A stretch of DNA of 64,000 nt, from positions 242,258 through 306,257 of the forward strand of contig JBCCEF010000001.1 of the NCBI GenBank assembly GCA_039030395.1, written 5' to 3'. Origin of the DNA: Acidobacteriota bacterium (GTDB lineage Bacteria; Acidobacteriota; Thermoanaerobaculia; Multivoradales; JBCCEF01). A model generated the notes under the pieces. The model had not been told where the DNA came from. It saw only the letters and a program-made list of their open reading frames with translations, and did not search any database. Positions 16,788 to 26,000 of this stretch are shown here, in pieces (within the stretch, counting starts at the first letter, position 1; each line of letters begins with the position of its first letter). The translations under genes and the position numbers were made by a program.

Positions 16788-17149
16788 GGTTCACACTGAC
16801 GAGCAACAGCCTCGGAAAGCTGCTCCGCCGTAAAAGGCTTGGTCAGGTAGTCCGCGGCTCCCTGCATCTTTCCCCACTCGATATCGCTCTCTTCCTTCTT
16901 CGAGCTGATCAGAACCACCGGCAACCGGCGCGTGGCGTCCTGCCGACGCAATGAACGGAGGATCTGGTACCCGTTGCGCTCCGGCATCACCACGTCGAGG
17001 AGCAGCACGGCAGGCCGTTCCTCAGCAATTCTGACTTCGAGGTCGGGTTCGTTGGGAAGGTCTACAATTTCGTGTCCAGCATCCTGCAACATGGTCCGGA
17101 CGAGCGTGACAACTTCCGGCGCATCGTCCACTACGACCACTTTAGCCAT
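16784..17149 (-). CDS. Single-domain CheY/PilG-like response regulator
   Basis: This 121-residue stand-alone receiver has acidic pair Asp8-Asp9 (VVVVDDAPEV), phosphoacceptor Asp52 in VLLLDVVMPERNGY, Ser in VVLISSKKEESD and Lys in YLTKPFTAEQ. The insertion DIEWGKMQGAADYL is typical of PilH/PilG-like receivers of type IV pilus systems. Start ATG at 17149 follows GGAGGGGA at four bases; a longer frame to 17206 has no such support. It is the first gene of the eight-gene operon, so its expression should be the highest of the set. Confidence 0.9.
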   Translation of the reverse strand: MAKVVVVDDAPEVVTLVRTMLQDAGHEIVDLPNEPDLEVRIAEERPAVLLLDVVMPERNGYQILRSLRRQDATRRLPVVLISSKKEESDIEWGKMQGAADYLTKPFTAEQLSEAVARQCEP

Positions 17150-17656
17150 GGTCTCCCCTCCGCCGATGCGCGCCACCGGGCTGGCGCCGGGGCGCGCGGA
17201 TCGCAAGCATCAACAAAAAAACAACGACAAAAAACAAAGGCTACCGGAGTAGCAGGCCCGCATTATAGGCCATGCCAGAGCAACATGCTTTAGCATATCT
17301 ATAGGCAGTTGACGCTGGATTCGGAAGGCTCTGACGCGCCGCAGCGTGCTCAGAAATATCGAGAAACTCGATTCGAAGAATACTTTCGATCTTGAGTTGA
17401 CCTGCCCGTCACTCAACCGAAAGATTCCATCGAAGGATCATTACACGAACAATCGGGGCTGGCGGATTCCCCCGGCGAGGACCGAAAGGATCCCTTTGAA
17501 GAGCTGCTGCCACGTAGGGATCCAGGATTCACTGGCACGGGACTTCACCAGCGCCGCAGAGGCCTTCGAGATGGTCCTCGAGATGCGGCACGGCGATCGC
17601 CGCGCCCAGTTCAACCTGGACCGGGTGCGCCTGAACCGGACCTCGAGGAACTCGGC
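17150..17656. other. Intergenic region between sdhB and the chemosensory operon
   Basis: About 500 bp with no gene I can support. It holds the candidate -10 above, a small hairpin (GCTAC-TCCG-GTAGC on the minus strand, 17240-17253) followed by a T-rich leader running to 17213, and an open stretch on the plus strand at 17487-17660. The translation of that stretch (AEAFEMVLEMRHGDRRAQFN) faintly recalls a TPR helix and may be a gene remnant. The hairpin plus T-rich tract could be the terminator of the sdhCAB transcript. Confidence 0.5.
17262..17267 (-). promoter_or_regulatory. Candidate -10 box for the chemosensory operon
   Basis: On the minus strand the hexamer is a perfect TATAAT, about 113 bases before the first start codon. 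The sequence 17 bases further upstream (AAGCAT) is a poor -35, and a small inverted repeat (ATGCT-TT-AGCAT, 17285-17296) overlaps that position, so an activator or alternative sigma factor may be needed. No sigma-54 GG/GC pair with proper spacing was found. Confidence 0.35.
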
Positions 17657-18415
17657 CTAGCGGTCTCCCCGGACCCCGGTGGCCTTGGCCTTCAAGAAGT
17701 CGCGGTTCAAGCGGGCGATCCAGTCCACGCTGATGCCCTTCGGGCACACTGCCTCGCACTCGCGGTAGTTCGAGCAGTAGCCGAAACCCTCGTCCTCCAT
17801 CGCCTCGACCATCCGAACCGCCCGCGACGGGCGCTCCGTTTGGCCCTGCGGCAGGCTGCCGAGGTGCCCCGCCTTGGCGGAGGTGAAGAGCTGCGCGGCG
17901 CCGTTCGGACACTGTGCCACGCAGGCGCCACAGCCGATGCAGGCAGCGGCATCAAAGGCCGCATCGGCATTCTCCTTGGCCACCGGGAAAAGGTTCGCCT
18001 CCGGCGCAGCACCGGTGGAAACAGAGATGTAACCGCCGGCTTCGATCACCCGATCGAAGGCCGACCGGTTGACCACCAGATCCTTGACCACCGGGAAGGC
18101 GGCCGAGCGCCAGGGCTCGATCTGCAAGACGTCGCCGTCCTGGAATTCGCGCATGTGGAGCTGGCAGGTGGCAGTCAGCGCCTGCGGGCCGTGGGCCATG
18201 CCGTTGATCATCATGCCGCAGGAGCCGCAGATGCCCTCGCGGCAATCGTGGTCGAAAGCCACTGGCGCCTCGCCCCGCTCGATCAAGCGCTCGTTCAGCA
18301 CGTCGAGCATTTCCAGGAAGGACGAGTGGGAGCTGATGTCGTCGACCTCGTACTCCACCAGGCGACCTTTGTCCCGCGGGCCCGATTGACGCCAGATTCT
18401 GAGGGTCAACTTCAT
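17657..18415 (-). CDS. sdhB: Succinate dehydrogenase/fumarate reductase iron-sulfur subunit
   Basis: The 252-residue iron-sulfur subunit passes electrons from the flavin of SdhA to quinone at SdhC. All three cluster motifs are present: [2Fe-2S] in [12 protein letters not shown] with a fourth Cys in [10 protein letters not shown], [4Fe-4S] in [14 protein letters not shown], and [3Fe-4S] in [15 protein letters not shown]. Start ATG overlaps the sdhA stop by one base (TAATG). It is the last gene of sdhCAB, the order typical of type-B, single-membrane-subunit enzymes. No sdhD is present, as expected for that type. Confidence 0.95.
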   Translation of the reverse strand: MKLTLRIWRQSGPRDKGRLVEYEVDDISSHSSFLEMLDVLNERLIERGEAPVAFDHDCREGICGSCGMMINGMAHGPQALTATCQLHMREFQDGDVLQIEPWRSAAFPVVKDLVVNRSAFDRVIEAGGYISVSTGAAPEANLFPVAKENADAAFDAAACIGCGACVAQCPNGAAQLFTSAKAGHLGSLPQGQTERPSRAVRMVEAMEDEGFGYCSNYRECEAVCPKGISVDWIARLNRDFLKAKATGVRGDR

Positions 18416-20328
18416 TACTTGTAGCTCCTTTGGCTCGGGTGGACCACGTCGAAGGTCAGGTTTTCCTTGCAGAGGGTCGGCTCCCGGCCAGCCCCCTCGA
18501 ATTGCCAGGCGGCGACGTAGGAGTACTCCTCGTCGTTGCGCAGCGCCTCGCCCTCTTCGGTCTGGTGCTCTTCCCGGAAGTGCCCGCCGGCGGACTCCTC
18601 GCGGTCGAGGGCGTCGCGGCACATCAGCTCCGCCAGCTCAAAGAAGTCGGCTAAGCGACCGGCCTTCTCCAAGGACTGGTTGAGGCCGTCGCCGGTGCCG
18701 AGCACCTTGACATCGGCATGGAAGGCGTCGCGCAGCTCGCGCACCTGGCCGATCGCTTCGCGCAGCCCGTCGCCGGTGCGGGACATGCCGCAACGGTCCC
18801 ACATGATGCCGCCCAGTTCCCGATGGAAGGAATCCACCGTGCGCGAACCATCGACTTCCAGCAACCCGTTGACCCGCTGGCGCACCTCGTCTTCGGTCCG
18901 CCGGAAGGCCTCGTCGCCGGTACTGACCTCCTCGCCGAGGTGCCCGGCCAGGTAGTCGCCGATAGTGAGCGGCAGCACGAAGTAGCCGTCCGCCAAGCCC
19001 TGCATCAGGGCGCTCGCTCCCAGGCGGTTGGCACCGTGGTCGGAGAAATTGGCCTCGCCGATGGAGTACAGGCCCTGGACGTTGGTCATCAGGTTGTAGT
19101 CCACCCACAGGCCGCCCATGGTGTAGTGCGGCGCCGGATAGATGCGCATCGGGACTTCGTAGGGGTTCTCGCCGGTGATCCGCTGGTACATCTCGAAAAG
19201 ATTGCCGTAGCGGTCGGCGATGGCCTGCTGTCCGAGGCGCTCGATGGCGTCGGCGAAGTCCAGATAGACGCCGTTCTCGAGCTCCCCCACCCCCTTGCCG
19301 GCGTCGATCATCGACTTGGCGTTGCGCGAGGCGACGTCCCGCGGTACCAGATTGCCGAAGCTCGGGTAACGGCGCTCCAGATAGTAGTCCCGTTCGGTGT
19401 CCGGAATCTGCCCCGGCGGGCGGTTGTCTTCAGCCTGATCGGGCACCCAGATCCGCCCGTCGTTGCGCAGCGACTCGCTCATCAGGGTGAGCTTCGACTG
19501 GTACTCGCCGGACTGCGGAATGCAGGTGGGGTGGATCTGCGTGTAGCAGGGGTTGGCAAACAGAGCGCCACGCCGGTGGGCACGCCAGGCGGCGGTGACG
19601 TTGCAGCCCTTGGCGTTGGTCGAAAGGTAGTAGACGTTGCTGTAGCCGCCGGTCGCCAGCACCACCGCGTGGCCGGCGTGAGAGGTAACCTCGCCGGTCA
19701 CCAGATTGCGCACCACGATGCCCTTGGCGACGTTGTCCTCGACCACCACATCGAGCAACTCGGTGCGCGGGAACATCCGCACCTGGCCGGTTTCGATTTG
19801 CCGGCAGAGGGCCTGATAGGCGCCCAGCAGGAGCTGCTGGCCGGTCTGGCCGCGGGCATAGAAGGTGCGCGACACCTGGGCGCCGCCGAAGGAGCGATTG
19901 TCGAGCAATCCACCGTATTCGCGGGCGAAGGGTACTCCCTGAGCCACCGCCTGATCGATAATTTCGACGCTGACCTCCGCCAGCCGGTGGACGTTGGCCT
20001 CGCGGGAGCGGAAGTCACCGCCCTTGACCGTGTCGTAGAACAGGCGGTGCACGCTGTCGCCGTCGTTGCGGTAGTTCTTGGCGGCGTTGATGCCGCCCTG
20101 GGCGGCGATCGAGTGGGCGCGGCGCGGGCTGTCCTGGAAACAGAAGCACTTCACCCGGTAGCCCATCTCGCCGAGGGTGGCGGCGGCGGAGCCGCCGGCC
20201 AGGCCGGAGCCGACCACCAGAATCTCGAACTTACGGCGGTTGGAGGGGTTGACCAGCTTGAGGTGCTCCAGGTGGTTCTGCCACTTCTCGTCCATCGGGC
20301 CAGCGGGAATCTTGGCGTCCAGTTGCAT
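18415..20328 (-). CDS. sdhA: Succinate dehydrogenase/fumarate reductase flavoprotein subunit
   Basis: This 637-residue catalytic subunit oxidises succinate to fumarate on the cytoplasmic side of the inner membrane. The FAD-binding motif is [20 protein letters not shown]; the covalent FAD histidine lies in [18 protein letters not shown]. Substrate-site residues are recognisable in [13 protein letters not shown] and in the Arg/His segments around [15 protein letters not shown]. The length and the N-terminal extension match the Bacteroidetes/epsilon-type SdhA/FrdA clade. The ATG at 20328 has GAGGAG about nine bases upstream and is preferred over a GTG two codons earlier. It sits between sdhC and sdhB and overlaps the latter. 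Direction (succinate oxidation or fumarate reduction) cannot be read from sequence, but a complete sucCD nearby suggests an oxidative TCA cycle. Confidence 0.96.
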   Translation of the reverse strand: MQLDAKIPAGPMDEKWQNHLEHLKLVNPSNRRKFEILVVGSGLAGGSAAATLGEMGYRVKCFCFQDSPRRAHSIAAQGGINAAKNYRNDGDSVHRLFYDTVKGGDFRSREANVHRLAEVSVEIIDQAVAQGVPFAREYGGLLDNRSFGGAQVSRTFYARGQTGQQLLLGAYQALCRQIETGQVRMFPRTELLDVVVEDNVAKGIVVRNLVTGEVTSHAGHAVVLATGGYSNVYYLSTNAKGCNVTAAWRAHRRGALFANPCYTQIHPTCIPQSGEYQSKLTLMSESLRNDGRIWVPDQAEDNRPPGQIPDTERDYYLERRYPSFGNLVPRDVASRNAKSMIDAGKGVGELENGVYLDFADAIERLGQQAIADRYGNLFEMYQRITGENPYEVPMRIYPAPHYTMGGLWVDYNLMTNVQGLYSIGEANFSDHGANRLGASALMQGLADGYFVLPLTIGDYLAGHLGEEVSTGDEAFRRTEDEVRQRVNGLLEVDGSRTVDSFHRELGGIMWDRCGMSRTGDGLREAIGQVRELRDAFHADVKVLGTGDGLNQSLEKAGRLADFFELAELMCRDALDREESAGGHFREEHQTEEGEALRNDEEYSYVAAWQFEGAGREPTLCKENLTFDVVHPSQRSYK

Positions 20329-20341
20329 CGTCACGCGCTCC

Positions 20342-21019
20342 TCAAGAGACCAGCCCGGTGAGCACCGCCAGCGGCACCGAGATGAAACCGACGGTCACGA
20401 TCACCGCGAAGGCGGTGGCGAAGGCGCGGCGCCAGGGATTGAACCGCGGGTGATTCCAGCCGAGGGACTGAAACAGGCTCCACAGACCGTGGTAGAGGTG
20501 GAAGCCCAAGGCCAGATTGGCGATGGCGTAGACCCCGGCCACCAGAGGGTTCTGAAAAGCGGTCACCACGTTGTGGTAAACGTCCCCGGGGATGAAGTCC
20601 CCATGCACATTGCCGAAGGTCAGGTGCATCAGGTGGTACACGACATAGAGGGCGATCAACACCCCGCCCCAGCGCATGGTGCGGACAGCGTAGTCCATCT
20701 GCACCGCGTCGCGCCGCCGGTAGCCTTCCGGCCGCGCCTTCCGGGCCAGGCGCACCAGAGCGATGGCGCTGGCGATGTGGATCACCACCGCCGCCAGCAG
20801 GCCGATGCGCAAAATCCACAGCATCCCGCTGTGGGGCAATAGAGGGGCACCGATTTCCCGCAGCCACTCCGCATAGGCGTTGAATTTCTCGGCTCCCTGG
20901 AAAACCTTCAAATTGCCGGTCATGTGGGTGAACACGAAGCCGAAGAGGACGATCCCGGAGATCGCCATCGCCGCCTTCTTACCGACGGCCGAGCGGTATA
21001 CGCTGGCAAACCAGTTCAT
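20342..21019 (-). CDS. sdhC: Succinate dehydrogenase cytochrome b558 subunit, type B
   Basis: The 225-residue membrane anchor has five predicted helices, as in the cytochrome b558 family (TIGR02046-type). Histidines suitable as ligands for two b hemes appear in [34 protein letters not shown] and [17 protein letters not shown]. The single large anchor replaces the SdhC/SdhD pair of enteric enzymes and reduces (mena)quinone. First gene of the operon; start ATG at 21019. The promoter probably lies in the 100 bp before pcnB ends at 21120. Confidence 0.93.
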   Translation of the reverse strand: MNWFASVYRSAVGKKAAMAISGIVLFGFVFTHMTGNLKVFQGAEKFNAYAEWLREIGAPLLPHSGMLWILRIGLLAAVVIHIASAIALVRLARKARPEGYRRRDAVQMDYAVRTMRWGGVLIALYVVYHLMHLTFGNVHGDFIPGDVYHNVVTAFQNPLVAGVYAIANLALGFHLYHGLWSLFQSLGWNHPRFNPWRRAFATAFAVIVTVGFISVPLAVLTGLVS

Positions 21020-21119
21020 AGAGAGTCCTTTTCCAAGCTGGCAAAAGTAGATTCAGACGTCCTACACCACTCCATAATAGACCTTGGTGGGAGGATACGG
21101 AATCGACCGTCGCGGCGCA

Positions 21120-22427
21120 TCACGACCGCCGCCTCCGCCGGCGGTAGCGTCGGCGCCGGCGGCGCGGCCGCTGCCCTTCGGAACGGCCCTCGGAGCCGCC
21201 GTGGTCGTCGTTCCTTTCCGCCCGCCGGCCGCGGCTCTGGTCCCACCGTTCCAGCTCTTCGTGGCCCTCGCCGGTAGCTCGCACCAGCAAGGCGAAGAGG
21301 AAGCGAGCATCGTTGAAGTAAGGTCGTTGAGCGAAGCGCTGCCGGGAATTGTCGGACCAACCGGGCTCGCACATACGCAAAAAGCCGGTCAGGCTGCGAA
21401 TCACCCGCTGCCGCCGCTCACGGGATAGGGTGAAGCGCTCGAAGAGTGGCTCCGCCAGGTCCTCCACCAGCTTTGCCAGCGCCGCCCGGGTCATCGCCCG
21501 GCCGCGCCGCTGCTCGATCACCTGCCGGCCTTCGAGCACCCCCGGCAGCAGGATCGCCGCCAGCAAACCGATATCCGAAAGCGAGTTGCCCTCCGCCGCC
21601 ATCGCATCGATCACCGGCAGCATCCGGCCGAAGTCGACACCCGTCGGATGCTGTGCCCGAACCATCGCCCGCACCTCCGGCAAGACCTCTTCCAACAGGC
21701 CGAGGTCCAGCATCCACTGAGCGGCATTGCCGGCGTGGCCACAGCGCAGGAGCTGAAGGATCTCCTCCGTCACCCGCGGTTTGGAGGCTTTGTCGAGTTC
21801 CCTGCGCTGCCGGTAGATCGCTTCCTGGCTGGCGCGATCGATCCCGAAGCCGAGGCGCGCCGCAAATTCACAGGCCCGCAGCATGCGTACCGGATCCTCT
21901 TGAAAACGCACGTCCGGATCGCCGATGGTGGTGATGCGCTTGGCCTTCAGATCGTCCAGGCCGCCGACATAGTCGATCACCGAGAAGTCGTCGATGTTGT
22001 AGAACAGCGCGTTGACCGTGAAGTCGCGGCGGAAGGCATCCTGGCGGGGCGTTCCGTAGGCGTTGTCGCTGGTGATCAGCAAATCGTCGTCGGCGCTCGC
22101 CTGAGCCTCCGCCTCGGGCTGCCGCCGAAAGGTGGCGACTTCGACGATCTCGCCCTTGAAGAAGACGTGCACCAACCGGAAACGCCGGCCGATAATGCGC
22201 GAATTGCGGAACAGCCGGCGCACGTCGTCCGGCCGCGCATCGGTCGCCACGTCGAAATCCTTCGGCGTGCGTCCGAGCATCAGATCGCGCACCCCTCCCC
22301 CCACCAGGAAGGCTTTATAGCCTGACCGGTTCAGCCGATACAGAACCTTGAGCGTATTGCTCGAGATATTCGAACGGGAGATCGGGTGGTCTGGCCGGGG
22401 ACAAACGTGCGGCTCGGTGGTGCTCAC
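21120..22427 (-). CDS. pcnB: Poly(A) polymerase / tRNA nucleotidyltransferase family protein (PcnB-like)
   Basis: The 435-residue class II nucleotidyltransferase most resembles bacterial poly(A) polymerase: ISRSNISSNTLKVLYRLNRS is the PcnB opening. The catalytic head has GGGVRDLMLGRTPKDFDVAT with the metal-binding Asp-x-Asp, then RRFRLVHVFFKGEIVEVATF and RRDFTVNALFYN. Poly(A) polymerase adds 3' A tails that promote RNA decay; CCA addition is the main alternative, and the two are hard to separate by eye. The last 25 residues are nearly all Arg (RPRRRRRRYRRRRRR), a likely RNA-binding tail as seen in other PcnB proteins. The start appears to be GTG at 22427, with no strong ribosome-binding site. 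Confidence 0.88.
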   Translation of the reverse strand: MSTTEPHVCPRPDHPISRSNISSNTLKVLYRLNRSGYKAFLVGGGVRDLMLGRTPKDFDVATDARPDDVRRLFRNSRIIGRRFRLVHVFFKGEIVEVATFRRQPEAEAQASADDDLLITSDNAYGTPRQDAFRRDFTVNALFYNIDDFSVIDYVGGLDDLKAKRITTIGDPDVRFQEDPVRMLRACEFAARLGFGIDRASQEAIYRQRRELDKASKPRVTEEILQLLRCGHAGNAAQWMLDLGLLEEVLPEVRAMVRAQHPTGVDFGRMLPVIDAMAAEGNSLSDIGLLAAILLPGVLEGRQVIEQRRGRAMTRAALAKLVEDLAEPLFERFTLSRERRQRVIRSLTGFLRMCEPGWSDNSRQRFAQRPYFNDARFLFALLVRATGEGHEELERWDQSRGRRAERNDDHGGSEGRSEGQRPRRRRRRYRRRRRRS

Positions 22428-22712
22428 GGAGCGCCATTATACGGGCTACCAGGGCGCTGAACTACGGCTTCGCCGATCTTTTCAGCATCCCTGCTCGCTG
22501 TTCGTTGTGAGGGGGCTGGACGCCGCCTCGCCTTAGGGCTCGGTGGCGGGCCGCAGAGTCGTTTTCAACCCTCTGCTCCGCGCCGTCAGCCGTCAAGGGG
22601 GCCTGTCTAGGAAGAGGCGAAAAAGGGACCTCGGAACGCCCGTCTACGCTCGGAGGCGGTGAGCGTCGACGGACGCTCCGAGGTGTCATGCGCTGAACTG
22701 TCCCTCTCTAAA

Positions 22713-22973
22713 TCAATTCCCGTGCCACCTTCGCCGCCCTCCGAGAAACGCCGACGATACGGGCGCTTTTGGATCGATGACGATTTTGGGCTGCCGCCGC
22801 ATGTGACCGGATTGTGTCCAGAAACTGTCCAGCCTTGTGTCCAGGTGTGTCCGATGAGTGTCCAATGAAAAAGCACGGTCGTGCATAAATCGTCCAAAGC
22901 AAAAAAAGGGGGCAGCGTCGCACCCCAGGCGACGCTGCCCTTCCTCCGTGGACAACGAGTCCAGAAACTCCAT
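22713..22973 (-). CDS. Doubtful short ORF with good ribosome-binding site, crossed by a terminator
   Basis: An 86-codon frame begins MEFLDSLSTEEGQRRLGCDA after GGGAGGAGATCGCC, a good Shine-Dalgarno match. Codons 12-22 are themselves the stem-loop of the intrinsic terminator at 22910-22940, so full-length expression looks unlikely unless the terminator is conditional. The distal half encodes a repetitive stretch (HTWTQGWTVSGH) because it overlaps the GGACA repeats. It may be a leader peptide, a short peptide only, or not a gene. Confidence 0.2.
   Translation of the reverse strand: MEFLDSLSTEEGQRRLGCDAAPFFCFGRFMHDRAFSLDTHRTHLDTRLDSFWTQSGHMRRQPKIVIDPKAPVSSAFLGGRRRWHGN
22815..22863. repeat. Five TGTCC direct repeats at about 11-bp phase
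   Basis: TGTCC begins at 22815, 22826, 22838, 22848 and 22859, so steps are 11, 12, 10 and 11 bases, close to one helical turn. Four of the five read TGTCCA. Such face-of-helix repetition is what an oligomerising DNA-binding protein or an iteron-like site would show. It lies about 390 bp upstream of the pcnB start and just beyond the terminator of the gene on the other side. Confidence 0.5.
22900..22940 (-). terminator. Strong intrinsic terminator of the beta-helix gene
   Basis: A perfect 12-bp stem (GGGCAGCGTCGC with GCGACGCTGCCC) closes a 7-base loop. On the minus strand it is followed by CC and seven T residues (the A-run at 22900-22907 on the plus strand). It lies about 140 bp after the stop of the gene ending at 23079, so it should end that transcript. 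Confidence 0.85.
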
Positions 22974-23078
22974 GGCGATCTCCTCCCGAGAATCACCTAC
23001 AGGATCAGCCAACAGTGTTGCCGTGGAGACCGTACCGCCGGCGACCGGATTCTCGAGACTCACTTCGAGATACGCCGC

Positions 23079-26000
23079 CTATGACGCCATCGGTCCCCTT
23101 GTTGCACGGCCTACAATCAGGAAGCCGGCGAAGCCAAGCAAGAGCACAAGAATGATCAAGCCGAGCGTGCCGACCGTGGGAATTTCGAGGATGGAAACGA
23201 CCTCGGTGTCATCGTCCGTAGAGGAATTGTTGGCATCCGAAGGATCTTCGACCCCCGAAGTGATGGACGCGGTGTTTGAGAGGAAGCCTTGGGCGTCCGC
23301 GGCGACCATACAGGTCGCCACATACTCCACCACGGACCCCACCGGAAGACTCAACGTTTCCATCAAGTCCCCTGCTCCCGAACCGTTGCCACTCGCGCCG
23401 CCGGTCGCAGTGCTGTCCCACAGGCAATTCTGAAGCTCTGCGGGGAAGGGGTCGACGACGGTCGCCGATACGACGTCGTTGGGACCGAGATTCATGACGG
23501 TGATGACGTATGTGACGTCCTGACCAGCCGTCACCACCCCAACGCCATCGGTCTTCTCGATGGATAGGTCCGCAGACTTGGTCGGACACCCGGCGGGCGC
23601 CGCGACGAGGAACGGATCGAAGACGACATCAGCACTGACTGAGTCTCCATTCCCCGGACCGACTCCGGAGGGACCATCGGATACGCCCCACCAGTTGTCC
23701 GTGAAGGTCGTGCCGGCACCGCCGAGATTTTCCACACCAAGGGCGTTGTGAACGACACAGTTGCTGCTGGAAGCTACTTCGAAGGTCGCCCCGGCATCGA
23801 GTTCGACTCCCGCTGCCGGATGAAACAGAATCCAGTTGCTTTCAACAAGAGCGGATGCGCCATCCAGCCGAATTCCCCCGGCACCGTTCGGAAGCTCAAT
23901 CGCTCCGCTGGCGTCGCTGCCGATCCGATTCCCCTGAATGGTCGTTCCAACCGTTCCCGCGTTGACTGAAATCCCGATCGCCGAGTTCCCGGCGATGACA
24001 TTTCCAGCACCGGGAATGCTGTCGCCGATGGCGGTTGTCGAGACGGCAGCATCGACCAGCACCCCCGCCGCCCCGTTGCCCAGGCCAGAAGCGCCTGACG
24101 CGTCCGTGCCGATTAGATTTCCGAGAAGCGAGTTGCCCAAGGTGCCAACGCCCTCGAAGTGAACGCCGTTGAGAACGTTGCCCGAGATGAGATTGCCGGT
24201 GGTGCCGTCACCGATCATGTTGTCGACGCCGCCGTCTACTCTGATGCCCGATTCGGTGTTTCCGATGGCCGTCGTACCGGTGGTGTCGGTCCCAATGTAG
24301 TTACCCAACACGAAATTCCCGGTCGCCCCGTTTCCGAGGATCAAGATCCCGTCCCGCCCATTGCCGGAGATGGTATTGCGCTCTGCGGAAGTGGCACCGC
24401 CGATCACGCTGCCGGACGCATTGGCGATCACGACCCCGATCACCGAGTTGGGAAGAGCCGCCGTGCCGCCGGCGTCGAGGCCGATCAGGTTGCCGCGAAC
24501 CAAATTCCCCACCGATGCCGCGCCACCGATCCGAACTCCAGTCAGGTCATTGCCGGCCAGTTGGTTTCCCGACCCGGGGAAGATCCCGCCGATCTCATTC
24601 CCCGGCGAACCTGTGACGAAGACTCCGTGCTGCGTATTTCCGAGATCGACGCTACCCGTCACATCGGTACCCACCAGATTGCCTTGGATCACATTGGCAG
24701 TCGTCGTCGAGTTGATGACCTTGATGCCGTTGGTGTCGTTGCCGGAAACAACGTTGCCGAGATCGACTCCACCGATGACATTCGACGAAGCCCCGATCTC
24801 GACCAGCACACCGTTCTCGGCGTTGCCCAGATCTGCCGTACCCGACTCGTCGGTTCCGATGAGATTTCTCCATACGGAATTGCCGGTCGTCGAATCATCG
24901 CGAAGGTTGACGCCGTTGGCGCCGTTGGCTGAGATCACGTTCGCATCGGACGCGTCGACCCCGCCGATGACATTGTCACTGGCCCCCGCCGCAACCAGAA
25001 CACCACTCCCGGCATTGCCGAGCGGCACAGTTCCGGAGATATCAACACCCATATGATTGCCTAGGACGGTGTTCGATTCGCTTCCGACACCTGCGATTCG
25101 GACTCCCGAGCCTCCGTTGCCGGAGATGACATTGCCGCCGTCGGGAGCGGTACCAACCGGTTCCGGACCACCCACCGTGGTGTCCGTGGCTCCGGAGAGG
25201 ATTGCCACTCCATCGCCGTCATTGCCTAGGGCCGAAGCGCCGGCTGCGTCCGTACCGATGTGATTCCCTTCGAGGTCGGTGCCCGTCGTTCCGGCTCCGG
25301 CGATTTCCACCCCGGTGCCGGCGTTGCCCGAGACGAGGTTGCGGCCCACTGCCGTACTGGTCGTGGCCCCAGATATGAAGATCCCTCGCCCGCCGTTGCC
25401 CAGGTCAACGGAGCCGGTCACATCCGTCCCCACATAGTTGCTTGCAATTGCGGTTGCGTTGACCCCTGAAAGGCGGATTCCACCTTGGATGTTGCCGGAG
25501 ACCACATTGCGTCCATCGGAGTCGGCGCCACCAATTAGGGTGGCGTCCGCTCCTTGCTGGATCAAGATGCCGTTGGCGTCGTTTGCCAAAGTGGCATCTC
25601 CGGCGGCGTTGACTCCAATGAGATTCCCTGAGATGAAGACCCCAAAGGTTCCGGCTCCTCGCAGCCGGATGCCATTGCCCCCGTTTCCGGCAACGACATT
25701 GCGAGTTGCGGGAAAGAAACCTCCAATCCTGCCCGTTGCGTTTTCGAAACGCACCCCGTCGCCGCCGTTTCCGAGATCAGCCAGACCTCCGGCGTCGATT
25801 CCAATGAAGTTTCCCTCGATCACGCATCCGGTGACTCCACTGAGAACCCGAATTCCGATACCACCGAAGCTATGGATGGCGAGGCCACGAATCAAGGCAG
25901 GCCCGGGACCGGCGACGCGAAGTCCGTCCGCTCCGACGGCGCTACCGTCAATCACGACCTGAATCACTGCGTTCGAGCCGCCAGCATCCGGTGCATTGGT

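Larger units (their letters stand above)
22428..23078. other. Intergenic region between the IPTL-CTERM beta-helix gene and pcnB
   Basis: About 650 bp. It contains the strong terminator at 22910-22940, five helically phased TGTCC repeats at 22815-22863 and a short minus-strand open frame starting at 22973. From 22440 to 22800 I see no gene or repeat that I can support. Confidence 0.6.

Noticed and set aside
16287-17149. Flagellar chemotaxis operon
   Set aside because: No flagellar, cheR, cheB or cheZ genes are present, and the hybrid kinase has the HPt-HPt-kinase-CheW-receiver layout of pilus-type systems.
17346-17660. A 104-codon plus-strand frame before sdhB
   Set aside because: Only a weak TPR-like helix is visible near its end and there is no start signal; listed as a possible remnant only.
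18718-20361. A 547-codon plus-strand open frame antisense to sdhA
   Set aside because: The whole stretch is covered by sdhA on the other strand with intact catalytic motifs; the antisense frame has no recognisable domain.
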